Assembly: GCA_038238915.1 (NCBI GenBank)
Contig: JBBSFH010000008.1
Location: forward strand, 62,001-126,000
Direction: 5' to 3'
Source: JAVVHE01 sp038238915
Lineage (GTDB): Bacteria; Pseudomonadota; Alphaproteobacteria; Sphingomonadales; Sphingomonadaceae
Length of the DNA: 64,000 nt
In this document: positions 52,186-61,835 of the stretch, one piece after another
Layout of the letters: the number at the start of each line of letters is the position of its first letter
How positions within the stretch are numbered: position 1 is the first letter of the stretch
Notes under the pieces: model-generated
Seen by the model: the letters and a program-made list of their open reading frames with translations, nothing else
Databases searched by the model: none
Told to the model about the DNA's origin: nothing
Made by a program: the position numbers and the translations under genes

Positions 52186-53805
52186 GTGTCAGGCCCGATG
52201 CAAGATTGGCCGCTGCTGGTCTCGAAACTGATCGACCATGCGGCAATGTATCACCCGCGCCGCGCGGTGATCACCAACACCGTCGAGGGTGGGATCCATA
52301 GGAGCGACTGGGCGACGATCCACGCGCGGTCGAAGCGGGTTGCGCAGGCGCTGGTCGCTGCGGACATTCGATCGGGCGACCGGGTGGGTACGCTCGCGTG
52401 GAACACACACCGGCATGTCGAGCTGTGGTACGGCATCTGCGGCATGGGCGCAGTTGCGCACACGCTCAATCCGCGCCTGTTCCCCGAGCAACTGATCTAC
52501 ATCGCCAACCACGCGGGAGACCGGGTGCTGTGTTTCGATCTGAACCTGATCGCGCTGGTCGAGGCCATCGCGCCGCGGCTGACCACGGTCGAGCACTTCG
52601 TGTGCATGACCGACCGCGCACACCTGCCCGAAAGCACGCTGTCGCTGATCGCCTATGAGGACTGGATCGGCGCGCACGACGGCAATTTCGCGTGGGTAGA
52701 GCTCGACGAGCACGCGCCCGCCGGGCTTTGCTACACCAGCGGCACCACCGGAGACCCCAAGGGGGTGGAGTACACCCACCGCTCCAACGTGCTGATGACG
52801 ATGGCGGTGATGGGTTCGGATGCGATCGGCGGCCATAGTTCGGTGGTGATGCCGATCGTGCCGATGTTCCACGCCAATGCTTGGAGCGTCCCCTATGCCA
52901 CCGCCGCGCTCGGCCAGGGGCTGGTCCTGAACGGTCCTGCTTTCGACGCGCCGACGCTGCACCGGCTGATCCACGATCACGGCGTCACCGCGACGGCGGG
53001 CGTGCCTACCGTCTGGCTGGGCCTGCTCCAGCATCTGGACGCGACCGGGGGCGATCTCGGGCCGCTGAAGAAGCTGCTGATCGGCGGTGCCGCCGCTCCG
53101 CCCTCGATGATCGCGGCGTTCGAGGATCGCTACGGCGTCGAGGTGATCCACAGCTGGGGGATGACCGAGATGTCGCCGGTGGGAGTGCTCGGCACGGGCA
53201 CGTTCGAGCGCGACGCGCTGCCGCTCCCCGAGCGCCGTGCTGTGCAGGCGAAGCAGGGGCGGCCACCGTTCGGCGTGGAGATGAAGATCGTCGGCGCGGA
53301 CGGCCCCGAGCTGCCGCGCGACGGCGTGGCGTTCGGCCAGCTCCTCGTGCGCGGACCCTGGATCGTGCAGCGCTATTTCCGGGCTGAGGCGGATGCGGTC
53401 GACGCGGACGGGTGGTTCGATACCGGCGACGTCGCGACGATCGACGCGATGGGGTACATGCACATCGTCGATCGATCGAAAGACGTGATCAAATCGGGCG
53501 GCGAGTGGATCAGTTCGATCGAAGTCGAGAATATCGCGGTCGGTTGCCCCGGCGTCGCCGAGGCGGCTGTGATCGGCGTTCGCCATCCCAAGTGGGACGA
53601 GCGGCCGCTGCTGATCCTGGTGCGCAAGCCCGACGCCGAGGTGACGCCCGAGGATGTGCTGGCCTATCTGACCGGCAAGATCGCCAAATGGTGGATGCCC
53701 GACGACGTGGTGTTCGTGGCCGCGCTCCCGCACACCGCCGCGGGCAAAATCCAGAAGGTCGAGCTACGCCAGCGGTTTGCGGACTATCGCTTGCCGACGG
53801 CCTGA
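52186..53805 (+). CDS. Acyl-CoA synthetase (AMP-forming)
   Basis: 539 residues from GTG at 52186; AGGGAG lies 9 bases upstream. Adenylate-forming enzyme: P-loop YTSGTTGDPKGVEYTH, SWGMTEMSP, GWFDTGDVATID, DRSKDVIKSGGEWISSIEVE, and the catalytic lysine in TAAGKIQK. It resembles medium/long-chain fatty-acid CoA ligases. It faces the ALDH gene with stops 4 bases apart and probably activates the acid product of the neighbouring pathway. Confidence 0.92.
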   Translation: MSGPMQDWPLLVSKLIDHAAMYHPRRAVITNTVEGGIHRSDWATIHARSKRVAQALVAADIRSGDRVGTLAWNTHRHVELWYGICGMGAVAHTLNPRLFPEQLIYIANHAGDRVLCFDLNLIALVEAIAPRLTTVEHFVCMTDRAHLPESTLSLIAYEDWIGAHDGNFAWVELDEHAPAGLCYTSGTTGDPKGVEYTHRSNVLMTMAVMGSDAIGGHSSVVMPIVPMFHANAWSVPYATAALGQGLVLNGPAFDAPTLHRLIHDHGVTATAGVPTVWLGLLQHLDATGGDLGPLKKLLIGGAAAPPSMIAAFEDRYGVEVIHSWGMTEMSPVGVLGTGTFERDALPLPERRAVQAKQGRPPFGVEMKIVGADGPELPRDGVAFGQLLVRGPWIVQRYFRAEADAVDADGWFDTGDVATIDAMGYMHIVDRSKDVIKSGGEWISSIEVENIAVGCPGVAEAAVIGVRHPKWDERPLLILVRKPDAEVTPEDVLAYLTGKIAKWWMPDDVVFVAALPHTAAGKIQKVELRQRFADYRLPTA

Positions 53806-53809
53806 GGAC

Positions 53810-55261
53810 TCAGCCCGCCAGCAGGTGGTCCACGATCGCCGAGGCTTTGGCGTAGGGCGCGTAGAAAGCGTCGATCATGTCGCCCTCGCCCCGCACCACT
53901 ATCCCGCGCGCGTTGGAAAATTCGCGGAAACCCTCGATGCCGTGGTGGCGGCCCATGCCGCTCATCCCCGAACCACCGAAACCGAGGCTCGGCAGCGCGC
54001 CCTGCAACGCGCAGGCGTTGACCGAGACGCCGCCCGAATGTGTGTGGGCCAGCACGCGATCGGTCTGCGCAGGTTCACCGAACACGTAGAGGCCGAGCGG
54101 GCGTTCGCCTGCATTGATGTGCTCGATTGCCGCGTCGAGATCGTTATAGAGGACGACGGGGAGGATCGGGCCGAAAATCTCCTCTTCCATCAGGCGCAGA
54201 CCGGGCGCGGGATCGATCACAAGCGACATCGGCATCCGCCGCGTCGCGCGATCGGCGGTGGCGTCGGCTTCGAGCGTGACAATGCGGGCCTGGTGGTCGC
54301 GCGCGTCCCTAAGCAACGCTTCAAGCCGATCGAGGTGGCGCAGCGAGATGATGCCGGTGGCTTCGTCCCCGCGCGCGTAATCGGGGGCGACGCGAGTCAT
54401 GAACGCGCGCGCATGATCGACGAACGCCTCCAGATCGGCGCGCGGCACCAGCGCATAATCGGGCGAGACGCACATTTGCCCGCTCTTGACGATCTTGGTG
54501 CCGATGATCGTCTCGACGTTGCGCGCCGTCACCGATCCGGGCGTCATCAGTGCGGGGCATTTGCCGCCGAGTTCGAGCGTGACCGGCGTGAGGTTGGGCG
54601 CGGCCGCCGCCATGACGAGGCGGCCGACGTTCGGGCTGCCGGTGTACAGCAGGTGATCCCATGGCATCGCGGCGAACGCGCGCGCCAGATACTCCCCGCC
54701 GACCGCGACGTGCACCAGTGCGGGATCGAACGTCTCGGCCACCATCTTGGCGAGCAGCTCGGCGCAGGCAGGCGCGTATTCGCTCGGCTTGACGATCACC
54801 CGGTTCCCCGCCGCGAGCATCTCGATCATCGGCCCGACCGACAGATCGAACGGGAAGTTCCACGGCACGATGTTGCCGATCACGCCCTTGGGCTGGAGTT
54901 GCATGTAGGCGTGGCCGGTACCGAACAGCCCCGCGTCCACCTCGCGTGGGCTCGGGCGCATCCACTCTTCCAGATGCGCGAGCACATATTGCGCGCGGCC
55001 CACCACGCCCATGACCTCGATCAGATCGGACGCACCCTTGGGATGCGCGCCGAAATCTGCGGCGAGCGCGGCGGCGATCCGTTCGCGGTTGCCGAGCAGC
55101 ATGGGAATGAGCTTACCGACGCGGGCCTGGCGCTCCTCTAGTGTCGGCGCGCGGTCGGCGGCGAAGGCGCGCCCCTGAGCCGCGAACGCGGTGTGGAGAT
55201 TGGCGATCGCTCCGGCATCGTCGGTCACGAATGTTTTGGGCGCGTCTTCAAGTATCGGCAT
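53810..55261 (-). CDS. Aldehyde dehydrogenase, coniferyl-aldehyde type
   Basis: 483 residues. NAD(P)-binding GVIGNIVPWNFPFDLSVGP, VTLELGGKCPALM with catalytic Glu, and the nucleophile Cys in KSGQMCVSPDYAL. The short length and C-terminal hydrophobic stretch fit coniferyl/fatty aldehyde dehydrogenases. It would turn an aldehyde into the acid used by the acyl-CoA synthetase next door. Last gene of the five-gene minus-strand run, 2 bases after the MFS stop. Confidence 0.92.
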   Translation of the reverse strand: MPILEDAPKTFVTDDAGAIANLHTAFAAQGRAFAADRAPTLEERQARVGKLIPMLLGNRERIAAALAADFGAHPKGASDLIEVMGVVGRAQYVLAHLEEWMRPSPREVDAGLFGTGHAYMQLQPKGVIGNIVPWNFPFDLSVGPMIEMLAAGNRVIVKPSEYAPACAELLAKMVAETFDPALVHVAVGGEYLARAFAAMPWDHLLYTGSPNVGRLVMAAAAPNLTPVTLELGGKCPALMTPGSVTARNVETIIGTKIVKSGQMCVSPDYALVPRADLEAFVDHARAFMTRVAPDYARGDEATGIISLRHLDRLEALLRDARDHQARIVTLEADATADRATRRMPMSLVIDPAPGLRLMEEEIFGPILPVVLYNDLDAAIEHINAGERPLGLYVFGEPAQTDRVLAHTHSGGVSVNACALQGALPSLGFGGSGMSGMGRHHGIEGFREFSNARGIVVRGEGDMIDAFYAPYAKASAIVDHLLAG

Positions 55262-55263
55262 TG

Positions 55264-56511
55264 TCAGGCTTCCTCGATCCAGTCGCGCCGCAGCGGCCGC
55301 ACGGCGGCCAGCGCCAGCGCGGCGGCGATGAAGTAAAAGCCGAGGATCGCGACCGCGCTGTAGCGCAGCGCCTCCTCACCGAACCGCGCGTGCATATTGT
55401 CCGAAAGCGCGCCCAGAATCAGCGTGCCGAGTCCCAGGCCGATCAGATTGTTGACCACCTGGAACATCGCGGACGCGGTCGCACGCATCGGTGGGGGCAC
55501 CAAGCTTTGCACAGCCGTGTTGACCGGCGCGATCCACAGGATGTTGAGCCCGTTGGGAAGCAGGAAGAACAGCCACGATACCCACGGCGTCGGCGACAGC
55601 AGCGCGCCCGCGTACAGCGGCGCGGTGATCACCCACGCGATCGCGGGAAGCCTGGCGTAGATGCCTCGATCACGCCCGCCCATCCGGTCCGCGAGCCAGC
55701 CACCCGCGAGCACTCCAGCCGAGCCGCCGATGAAAATGAACGATGCGCCGAACTGCGCCATGTGGATCAGGCTGAAATGGAACGATCGCACCAGCACCGA
55801 AGGTACCCAGAACGCCAGCGCATAGCCCACCAGCGAACTCAGCGAAGCGGCGGCGGCAAGCAGCCAGAAGCTCCGTTTGCGCCGCACGATGCGGAACACC
55901 TCCATCACCGGCACGCTCGGCGGCTTGGGGGCGGCGCGTGGCGGATCGCGCACGATCAATCGGAAGATCGGCGCGAATACCAGGCCCAGCCCACCCGCGA
56001 CGAGGAACGCGGTCTGCCAGCGCACCGTCTGCGCGATATAGCCGCCCAGCAGCGCGCCGAGCGACAGGCCGATCGGGATGCCGAGCGAGAAGATACCGAG
56101 CGCGCGTCCCCGGCGTTCGAGCGGAAAATAGTCCGAGATGAGCGCGTAGGCGGGCGATACGCCGCCCGCCTCACCGATACCCACGCCGAGCCGGAACGCG
56201 AACAACTGCCAGAAGCCCGTGGCGAAACCGCACAGCGCCGAGAATGCACTCCACAATGCGAACGCAGCGGCGATGACGCCGCTGCGACTTGTCCGATCGG
56301 CGAGCGCGGCAAGCGGAATGCCGAGCACCGCGAACAGGATCGCAAACGCGGTGCCGCCGAGCGCGCCGAGTTCGGTGTCGCTCAGGTGGAGATCGATCTT
56401 GATCGGCTGCGCGAGGATGCCGAGAAGTTGGCGGTCGAGAAAATTGAACGTGTAGACGATCAGCAGCATCGCCAGCACGAGGCCGGGGCGGGCGGCGCGC
56501 GCGGGGGTCAA
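55264..56511 (-). CDS. MFS transporter
   Basis: 415 residues, TTG start, 12 membrane helices. MFS signature loops: PLAALADRTSRSGVIAAAF between helices 2 and 3, and GWLADRMGGRDRGIYAR between 8 and 9. The spinster-like / anion-cation subfamily is suggested by FNFLDRQLLGILAQPIK at the N terminus. No ribosome site before the TTG, which is 4 bases after the SDR stop, so coupled translation is likely. Probably inner-membrane uptake of the pathway substrate. Confidence 0.88.
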   Translation of the reverse strand: MTPARAARPGLVLAMLLIVYTFNFLDRQLLGILAQPIKIDLHLSDTELGALGGTAFAILFAVLGIPLAALADRTSRSGVIAAAFALWSAFSALCGFATGFWQLFAFRLGVGIGEAGGVSPAYALISDYFPLERRGRALGIFSLGIPIGLSLGALLGGYIAQTVRWQTAFLVAGGLGLVFAPIFRLIVRDPPRAAPKPPSVPVMEVFRIVRRKRSFWLLAAAASLSSLVGYALAFWVPSVLVRSFHFSLIHMAQFGASFIFIGGSAGVLAGGWLADRMGGRDRGIYARLPAIAWVITAPLYAGALLSPTPWVSWLFFLLPNGLNILWIAPVNTAVQSLVPPPMRATASAMFQVVNNLIGLGLGTLILGALSDNMHARFGEEALRYSAVAILGFYFIAAALALAAVRPLRRDWIEEA

Positions 56512-56515
56512 CGGC

Positions 56516-57298
56516 TTATTCGGCCATTTGTGCGGCGAGCGCGGTGCGCTCCTCGCGCACGCGCTCGGGATTGGTGGCGACGTCGATGTCGAACGCCTGG
56601 AGTTCGGCGGGGATGTACCAGTGGAGCTTGTTCGAATGATAGGCGGCCCAGACCGTCTGCGCGACCTCAGCCGCAGGGACCAGCCGCCACATACCCTCGG
56701 GCGGTGCCATCGCGCGCAAGCTATCGGGCAGCATCGGCGTGTCGATAAGCCCCGGCAGCAGATCGGCCGCGCGCACGCCGTAGCGCATCAATTCGATCGA
56801 CAGCGCCTCGGTCAGCCCCTTCACCGCATGCTTCGTCGCCGAATAGGTGGCGATCCCCGCCGTCCCCCAGATCGCCGACGAGGAGGAGGTGGTGAGGCAT
56901 AGCGAGCCAGGCGTCACGCGCAGCAGCGGCACCGCCGCGCGGATGCCGATCATCACGCCGAACAGGTTGACTTGCATGACGCGCATGATGTCGTCCCACG
57001 CGAGTTCATCGAACAGGCCGTTCACGCCGATTCCGGCGTTGTTGAACATCAGATCGAGTGTGCCGCCGGTCGCCGCGCCAAAGCCGTCCATCGCGGCAAC
57101 GAAGGCCGGATGGTCGGTCACGTCGAGCGTGGCGAACCGATGATCCGCGCCGATCTCCGCCTTCAGCGTATCGAGCCCGTCCCGATTGACGTCGTGCGCG
57201 CCGACGAACCAGCCTTCGCGCGCGAACAGCAACGCGGTCTCGCGCCCCATCCCCGAGGCCGCGCCGGTGATGAAGATCGACTTGCGCGGTTGGGTCAT
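56516..57298 (-). CDS. SDR-family dehydrogenase
   Basis: 260 residues from the ATG at 57298, which overlaps the monooxygenase stop (ATGA). TGAASGMG cofactor motif, FNNAGIGVNG, and catalytic S...YSATK in IATYSATKHAVKGL. GAHDVNRDG suggests NAD(H). It may oxidise the alcohol that precedes the ketone substrate of the monooxygenase, or the alcohol released after ester cleavage. Confidence 0.92.
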   Translation of the reverse strand: MTQPRKSIFITGAASGMGRETALLFAREGWFVGAHDVNRDGLDTLKAEIGADHRFATLDVTDHPAFVAAMDGFGAATGGTLDLMFNNAGIGVNGLFDELAWDDIMRVMQVNLFGVMIGIRAAVPLLRVTPGSLCLTTSSSSAIWGTAGIATYSATKHAVKGLTEALSIELMRYGVRAADLLPGLIDTPMLPDSLRAMAPPEGMWRLVPAAEVAQTVWAAYHSNKLHWYIPAELQAFDIDVATNPERVREERTALAAQMAE

Positions 57299-59109
57299 GC
57301 GGGGACGGGTTCCTTGGCAAGCGCGTGCGCGCCATCGAGCTCGAGGCCCGCCATGTCGCCCTTGTCGCGCCATTCGCGCACCAGCCGGATGAACGCGATC
57401 GGCCCCGCGCCATAGGGAAAGCTGCGCGCAAGGCCTTCGGACACCTTGCCCTCGTTGTTGTAATAGCCGGGTGTGCAGCTTTCGAGGAACGCCGCGCGCG
57501 CCGAACCCTGATCGAGGATGGTACGAACCCACGCGTCCTCCGCGTCTGCCGTTGCCTCCACACTGCGGATACCGCGTGCGAGCGCCTCGCCGACGATATG
57601 CGCGGCGTGCGTCGCCTGCTCGGACAGCATGTGCGGGAAGTTGGGCGACATGCCCGATTGGGCTTGGGAAATGACGAAGAGGTTCGGATAGCCGTGCGCG
57701 TGCATCCCGTGGAGCGTCGCGAGCCCGCCCGACCATTTGTCCGAAAGCGATTGCCCGCCCACCCCATGCACGGCGAACCCAGATCGGTGCGGGAGATCGC
57801 CCGCCGTATCGAAGCCGGTCGCGTAGATCAGGCAATCGACAGGATACTCGCGCCCGTCCACCACCAGCCCACGCTCCGTTATCCGCTCCACCCCGCGCCC
57901 GGCGGTGTCGACCAGCGTTACATTGGGCCGGTTGAAGGTTTGCAGATATTCGTCGTGGAAGCACGGCCGCTTGCAGTAGAGGCTGAACCACGGCTTCAGC
58001 GCCTCGGCCGCCGTCGGATCGTCGACGATGCTGCCGATGCGCTCGCGCACCTGGACCATCTTCTCGAAATCGGCCTCCGCCAGCAGCGCGGCGGGGTTCG
58101 GTTCCGCCCCCGCCGCCAGCTTCGCCCGGATCGCGCGCGCCAGCACCGTCCAGCCGTCCCCCACCTCGTCGGGTATGCTGAGGTCGCCCGCAAGCTGCGC
58201 GGTGAAACTCTCCATGCGGCGTTGCTGCCAGCCCGGCGTCAGCGAAGCCGCCCACGCCGGATCGGTCCGGCTGTTGTCCCGCGCATCGACCGAGGATGGT
58301 GTTCGCTGGAAGACGAACACATGTTTTGCATCACGTGCCAGCGGCGGCACGCACTGGATCGCGGTCGCCCCGGTGCCGATGATGCCCACCGCCTTGTCGG
58401 CCAGCCCCGTCATCGGCTCGGTCGCGCTGCCGCCGGTGTAGGCATAATCCCAGCGGCTGGTGTGGAAGCTGTGGCCACCGAAGGTTTCGATGCCGGGAAT
58501 GGCGGGCAGCTTGGGCCGGTTGAGCGGCCCGGTGGCCAGCACGACGAAGCGCGCCGCCACCCGGTCGCCGCGATCGGTGCGCACGATCCAGCGCGCGGCG
58601 GCGGCGTGCCAGTCGAGCGCGGTCGCCCTCGTGGAGAACAGCGCGTCTTGGTACAAGCCGAAATGTTCGGCGATGCGGCGGCAGTGCGCTCGGATCTCGG
58701 CCGCTTTGGAGTAACGCTCGGTCGGCATGTAGCCCGTCTCTTCGAGCAGCGGGAAATAGATGTAGCTTTCCACGTCGCACGCCGCACCGGGGTAGCGGTT
58801 CCAATACCAGGTGCCGCCAAAATCGCTCGCGGCTTCCACGATCCGCACCTTGCGCGCCCCAGCCTCAAGCATCCGCGCCGCCACCAGCAGCCCACCGAAC
58901 CCACCGCCGACGACGAGCACGTCCACCTCATCGTCGAGCGCCGCGCGTGGCGCCACCTCGCCATAAGGATCGGTCAGGATGTGCCCGAAGCCGTCGGCGG
59001 GGTCACGGTAGCTGCGGCCGCCGGCCTGCGCGCGCCGTTCGCGTTCGGCGGCATAGCGCGCGCGCACGGCGGCGGGATCGGCCGCAGGGGTGTTTGCCTC
59101 AATGCTCAT
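57295..59109 (-). CDS. Baeyer-Villiger-type flavin monooxygenase
   Basis: 604 residues from the ATG at 59109. Two dinucleotide-binding motifs: FAD site VLVVGGGFGGLLVAARML and NADPH site GIIGTGATAIQ. Between them is FGGHSFHTSRWDY, a match to the Baeyer-Villiger fingerprint FxGxxxHxxxW. It should insert oxygen next to a carbonyl to make an ester or lactone. The substrate (cyclic, terpenoid, steroid or long-chain ketone) cannot be told from sequence. Second gene in the operon after the TonB receptor, 30 bases away. Confidence 0.92.
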   Translation of the reverse strand: MSIEANTPAADPAAVRARYAAERERRAQAGGRSYRDPADGFGHILTDPYGEVAPRAALDDEVDVLVVGGGFGGLLVAARMLEAGARKVRIVEAASDFGGTWYWNRYPGAACDVESYIYFPLLEETGYMPTERYSKAAEIRAHCRRIAEHFGLYQDALFSTRATALDWHAAAARWIVRTDRGDRVAARFVVLATGPLNRPKLPAIPGIETFGGHSFHTSRWDYAYTGGSATEPMTGLADKAVGIIGTGATAIQCVPPLARDAKHVFVFQRTPSSVDARDNSRTDPAWAASLTPGWQQRRMESFTAQLAGDLSIPDEVGDGWTVLARAIRAKLAAGAEPNPAALLAEADFEKMVQVRERIGSIVDDPTAAEALKPWFSLYCKRPCFHDEYLQTFNRPNVTLVDTAGRGVERITERGLVVDGREYPVDCLIYATGFDTAGDLPHRSGFAVHGVGGQSLSDKWSGGLATLHGMHAHGYPNLFVISQAQSGMSPNFPHMLSEQATHAAHIVGEALARGIRSVEATADAEDAWVRTILDQGSARAAFLESCTPGYYNNEGKVSEGLARSFPYGAGPIAFIRLVREWRDKGDMAGLELDGAHALAKEPVPA

Positions 59110-59139
59110 CGAGTTCGCCTGCAAGAGTGGACGGCGCGC

Positions 59140-61644
59140 CTAGAACCGCTTGCGGAACGTAACGCCAAACGTCCGCGGCAGGTTGGGATAGGCGCTGAAG
59201 CTGCCCAACTGCGCGACGGTCGGGAAGGTGGCGATCAGGTAGCGATCGTTGGTGGCATTGCGGACCCACAGCATGACATCCAGCTTTGCGCGTTCGGCAC
59301 TCAGCCCGAGGCTGGCGTTGATCTCGTTGCGCGCGAACGTGCTGATTGGCGGCGGCGAAAGCTCGCTGATGAGCGTGCTGCTCGTGTAATCATATTCGCC
59401 GCGCAGATAGCCATCGATCCCGCCGCCGAACTCGTGGCTGATCGTGGCGGACATCGACGCGGTCCACTCGGCGACATCGCCCGGCTTGGTGCCCGACAGG
59501 TCGCGGAAGGGCGAGACGAACTGTCCGTTCACGATCGGGCAGCGCGCCACATCGAAGGAAACGCATGCGGCGTGCGTGAAGCTATCATATTTGGGATCGA
59601 GGTAAGTAACCGAGCCCGTCAACGCCAACCACCGCGTCGGCGCGTAGGCGGTGTCGATTTCGACGCCGCGCACCGATTCCTTGCCCGCGTTCGTCAGAAT
59701 GTAACCCGTGCCCGTGTAGGCGTTGGACTGGAAATCCTTGATCGCCTGATCGAACAGCGCGATGTTGAAGAAACCGCCGCGGAACTTGGCTTTTGCGCCG
59801 ATTTCGTAAACGGTGACGTTCTCCGGCGCCGCCGTGCGCCCGACGCCGCTCGCGTCGGTTGGCCGACTGTCCGACGACAGGTTGTAAGCCCCCGCCTTCC
59901 ATCCGGTGGCGTAGCTGAAGTAGACGTTCAGCCGACCGCCAAAGTCATATGCAGCCTTGGCGGTATAGGTGATCTTGTCGCCCTTGAGGATGCCGTTATC
60001 GTTGGCGTTCGGGAAATTGATCGGCCCGTGATTGGCGGTATTTCCGTAGAAGAACTGGACCGCTCCTAACCCTGCAAATGCGTTGCCGGGAAGACCGACA
60101 AACGGCAACTGCGGGACTGCTTGCAGATTCAGCGCCGAGAAGGTGTCGGTCAGCACAACATCGGAGACAGCCGCCTTGCGATCGTTTAGATACGCGACAC
60201 CACCTGTGACCGTGAGGTGAGGCAGCACCTTGTAATCGGCCTGACCGAAGATCGAGTAGGATGTCTGCGAGAGATGGTAGAAATCATGGACGCCCTGGCC
60301 GGGCCTGAAATAGGTACCGCCGGGAACGATCGACGGTGTTACGAGGCTTTGCAGATATTCAAGGACAAACAGGTTGGATCGGCCTACGAAAGGTCCAGTC
60401 GTAGGTCCGCCGACGAGCCCATCGATGTAGGGCCGGATCTGGGTGCCGAACGTGGTGTCTCGTCCGGAGTACAGCTTCTCGTCTTCATAGAAGCCACCGA
60501 TCAGCCAGTTGAGCCGCCCCTTGCCGTTCGATGCCAGGCGAAGCTCCTGCGTAAACGTGTGCACGTCCGCGCGCTCGTTCTTGCTGGCGATGTCCGCGCC
60601 CGTGAAATCTACATCCTGCACCGACGCATTGATCTGGCGTCGATACGCGGTGATCGAAGTGGCATTGGCGAAGCCCAGGTTCCAATCGATCTGCGCGGAC
60701 CCGCCACCGCCGAACAGCCGGTTGCGGGGATCGTTATTGAGATAGATGTTGCCATTGAATTTGTTCGCTGGATCGCCGACCGGGGCGCCAAGCCCGAACG
60801 GACGCGGCGCGCCAATGAACTGCGTCGCAGGTCCGTTTTGAATTGTGACGACGCCGCAGCACTTTTCCAAAGCCTCGTTATAGTCGCCGATCAGGCGGAT
60901 CGAGAGCGTATCGGTCGGGTTCCAGACAACATCGGCCCGGATCGCCTTGCGATTGCGATCGTTGATCTTTGCGCCGGTGACGACGTTGGTAAGATAGCCT
61001 TCGCGCTCGTTCACGCTGCCGAACAGCGCCACGGCCAACCGATCTGTGAGCGGTCCGGTCACGGAGGCGCGCGCCTGGATCAAGCCATAATTGCCCGTGC
61101 TGATCTCGGCCTTTGCGCCAAAATCGAACTGCGGCTTCTGGGTGATGATGTTGATCGCGCCTGCGGAGACGTTCTTGCCAAACAGCGTCGATTGCGGTCC
61201 GCGCAGCACTTCGATGCGCGAAATGTCCGGAAGATCGTCAAGCGAGGAAAAAGTGCGCGAGCGGTACACACCGTCGATGAACACGCCCACCGAACTCTCG
61301 ATGCCATCGTTGCCGTTGCCGTTACCGAAGCCGCGGATGTAAAAGTTCGTTTGCCCCGAGGCGTTCAGCTGTTCGATCTTGAGCGACGGAACAACCGATT
61401 GCAGATCGATGAGATCGCGGATCTGCGCTTTCTCGATCGTGTCGACGCTGGTGACCGATACCGACAGCGGAATATTCTGCAACGACTGCGAGCGCTTGGT
61501 AGCGGTGACAATAATCTCGCCTTGATCGCCCGTGCGCGCCTCGGCGGCAGTGGCGGGGGCGGTAGCGGGCGCAACGCCCTGCGCGCACAGCGGCGCGCTC
61601 CACAAACCGATCAACGTGACGCCAATTAGATATCTGGTGCGCAT
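59140..61644 (-). CDS. TonB-dependent outer-membrane receptor
   Basis: 834 residues. Signal peptide ending near LCAQG, TonB box-like GEIIVTATKR, plug domain (QNIPLSVSVTSVDTIEKAQI, RIEVLRGPQSTLFGKNVSAGAINI), and a 22-strand barrel ending in ...PRTFGVTFRKRF. The type is the sphingomonad catabolic receptor rather than a siderophore receptor. It likely imports the substrate of the operon. First gene of the run; its promoter region holds the TetR operator candidate. Confidence 0.95.
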   Translation of the reverse strand: MRTRYLIGVTLIGLWSAPLCAQGVAPATAPATAAEARTGDQGEIIVTATKRSQSLQNIPLSVSVTSVDTIEKAQIRDLIDLQSVVPSLKIEQLNASGQTNFYIRGFGNGNGNDGIESSVGVFIDGVYRSRTFSSLDDLPDISRIEVLRGPQSTLFGKNVSAGAINIITQKPQFDFGAKAEISTGNYGLIQARASVTGPLTDRLAVALFGSVNEREGYLTNVVTGAKINDRNRKAIRADVVWNPTDTLSIRLIGDYNEALEKCCGVVTIQNGPATQFIGAPRPFGLGAPVGDPANKFNGNIYLNNDPRNRLFGGGGSAQIDWNLGFANATSITAYRRQINASVQDVDFTGADIASKNERADVHTFTQELRLASNGKGRLNWLIGGFYEDEKLYSGRDTTFGTQIRPYIDGLVGGPTTGPFVGRSNLFVLEYLQSLVTPSIVPGGTYFRPGQGVHDFYHLSQTSYSIFGQADYKVLPHLTVTGGVAYLNDRKAAVSDVVLTDTFSALNLQAVPQLPFVGLPGNAFAGLGAVQFFYGNTANHGPINFPNANDNGILKGDKITYTAKAAYDFGGRLNVYFSYATGWKAGAYNLSSDSRPTDASGVGRTAAPENVTVYEIGAKAKFRGGFFNIALFDQAIKDFQSNAYTGTGYILTNAGKESVRGVEIDTAYAPTRWLALTGSVTYLDPKYDSFTHAACVSFDVARCPIVNGQFVSPFRDLSGTKPGDVAEWTASMSATISHEFGGGIDGYLRGEYDYTSSTLISELSPPPISTFARNEINASLGLSAERAKLDVMLWVRNATNDRYLIATFPTVAQLGSFSAYPNLPRTFGVTFRKRF

Positions 61645-61725
61645 GGAACCTCCCTCAGCAACCCGGCGCGTGCGTTCTTGGACGGATCGCGACGGTGCAC
61701 TCTCCTTCCCACGCGGTTTAATCTA

Positions 61726-61750
61726 GTGCAAGCTAGAATATCGCTTGCAC
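61726..61750. promoter_or_regulatory. Inverted-repeat operator between TonB receptor and TetR genes
   Basis: GTGCAAGC (61726-61733) and GCTTGCAC (61743-61750) form a perfect 8-bp inverted repeat around TAGAATATC. It lies 82 bases upstream of the receptor ATG and 86 before the TetR ATG. Size and position fit a TetR-family operator controlling both directions. Confidence 0.6.
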
Positions 61751-61835
61751 GGCGTGGCGTTGCCAGTCGCCTGTGCATGCGAACATTGGCGGGAACCGTC
61801 GAAAAAGCGCCGGGCGGGATGTGGGAGGGACAGCG

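Noticed and set aside
57325..60069. Open frame of over 900 codons on the plus strand
   Set aside because: It runs antisense to the monooxygenase and TonB receptor, is rich in Arg, His and Ala, and has no recognisable motif. It is a by-product of high GC at third codon positions.
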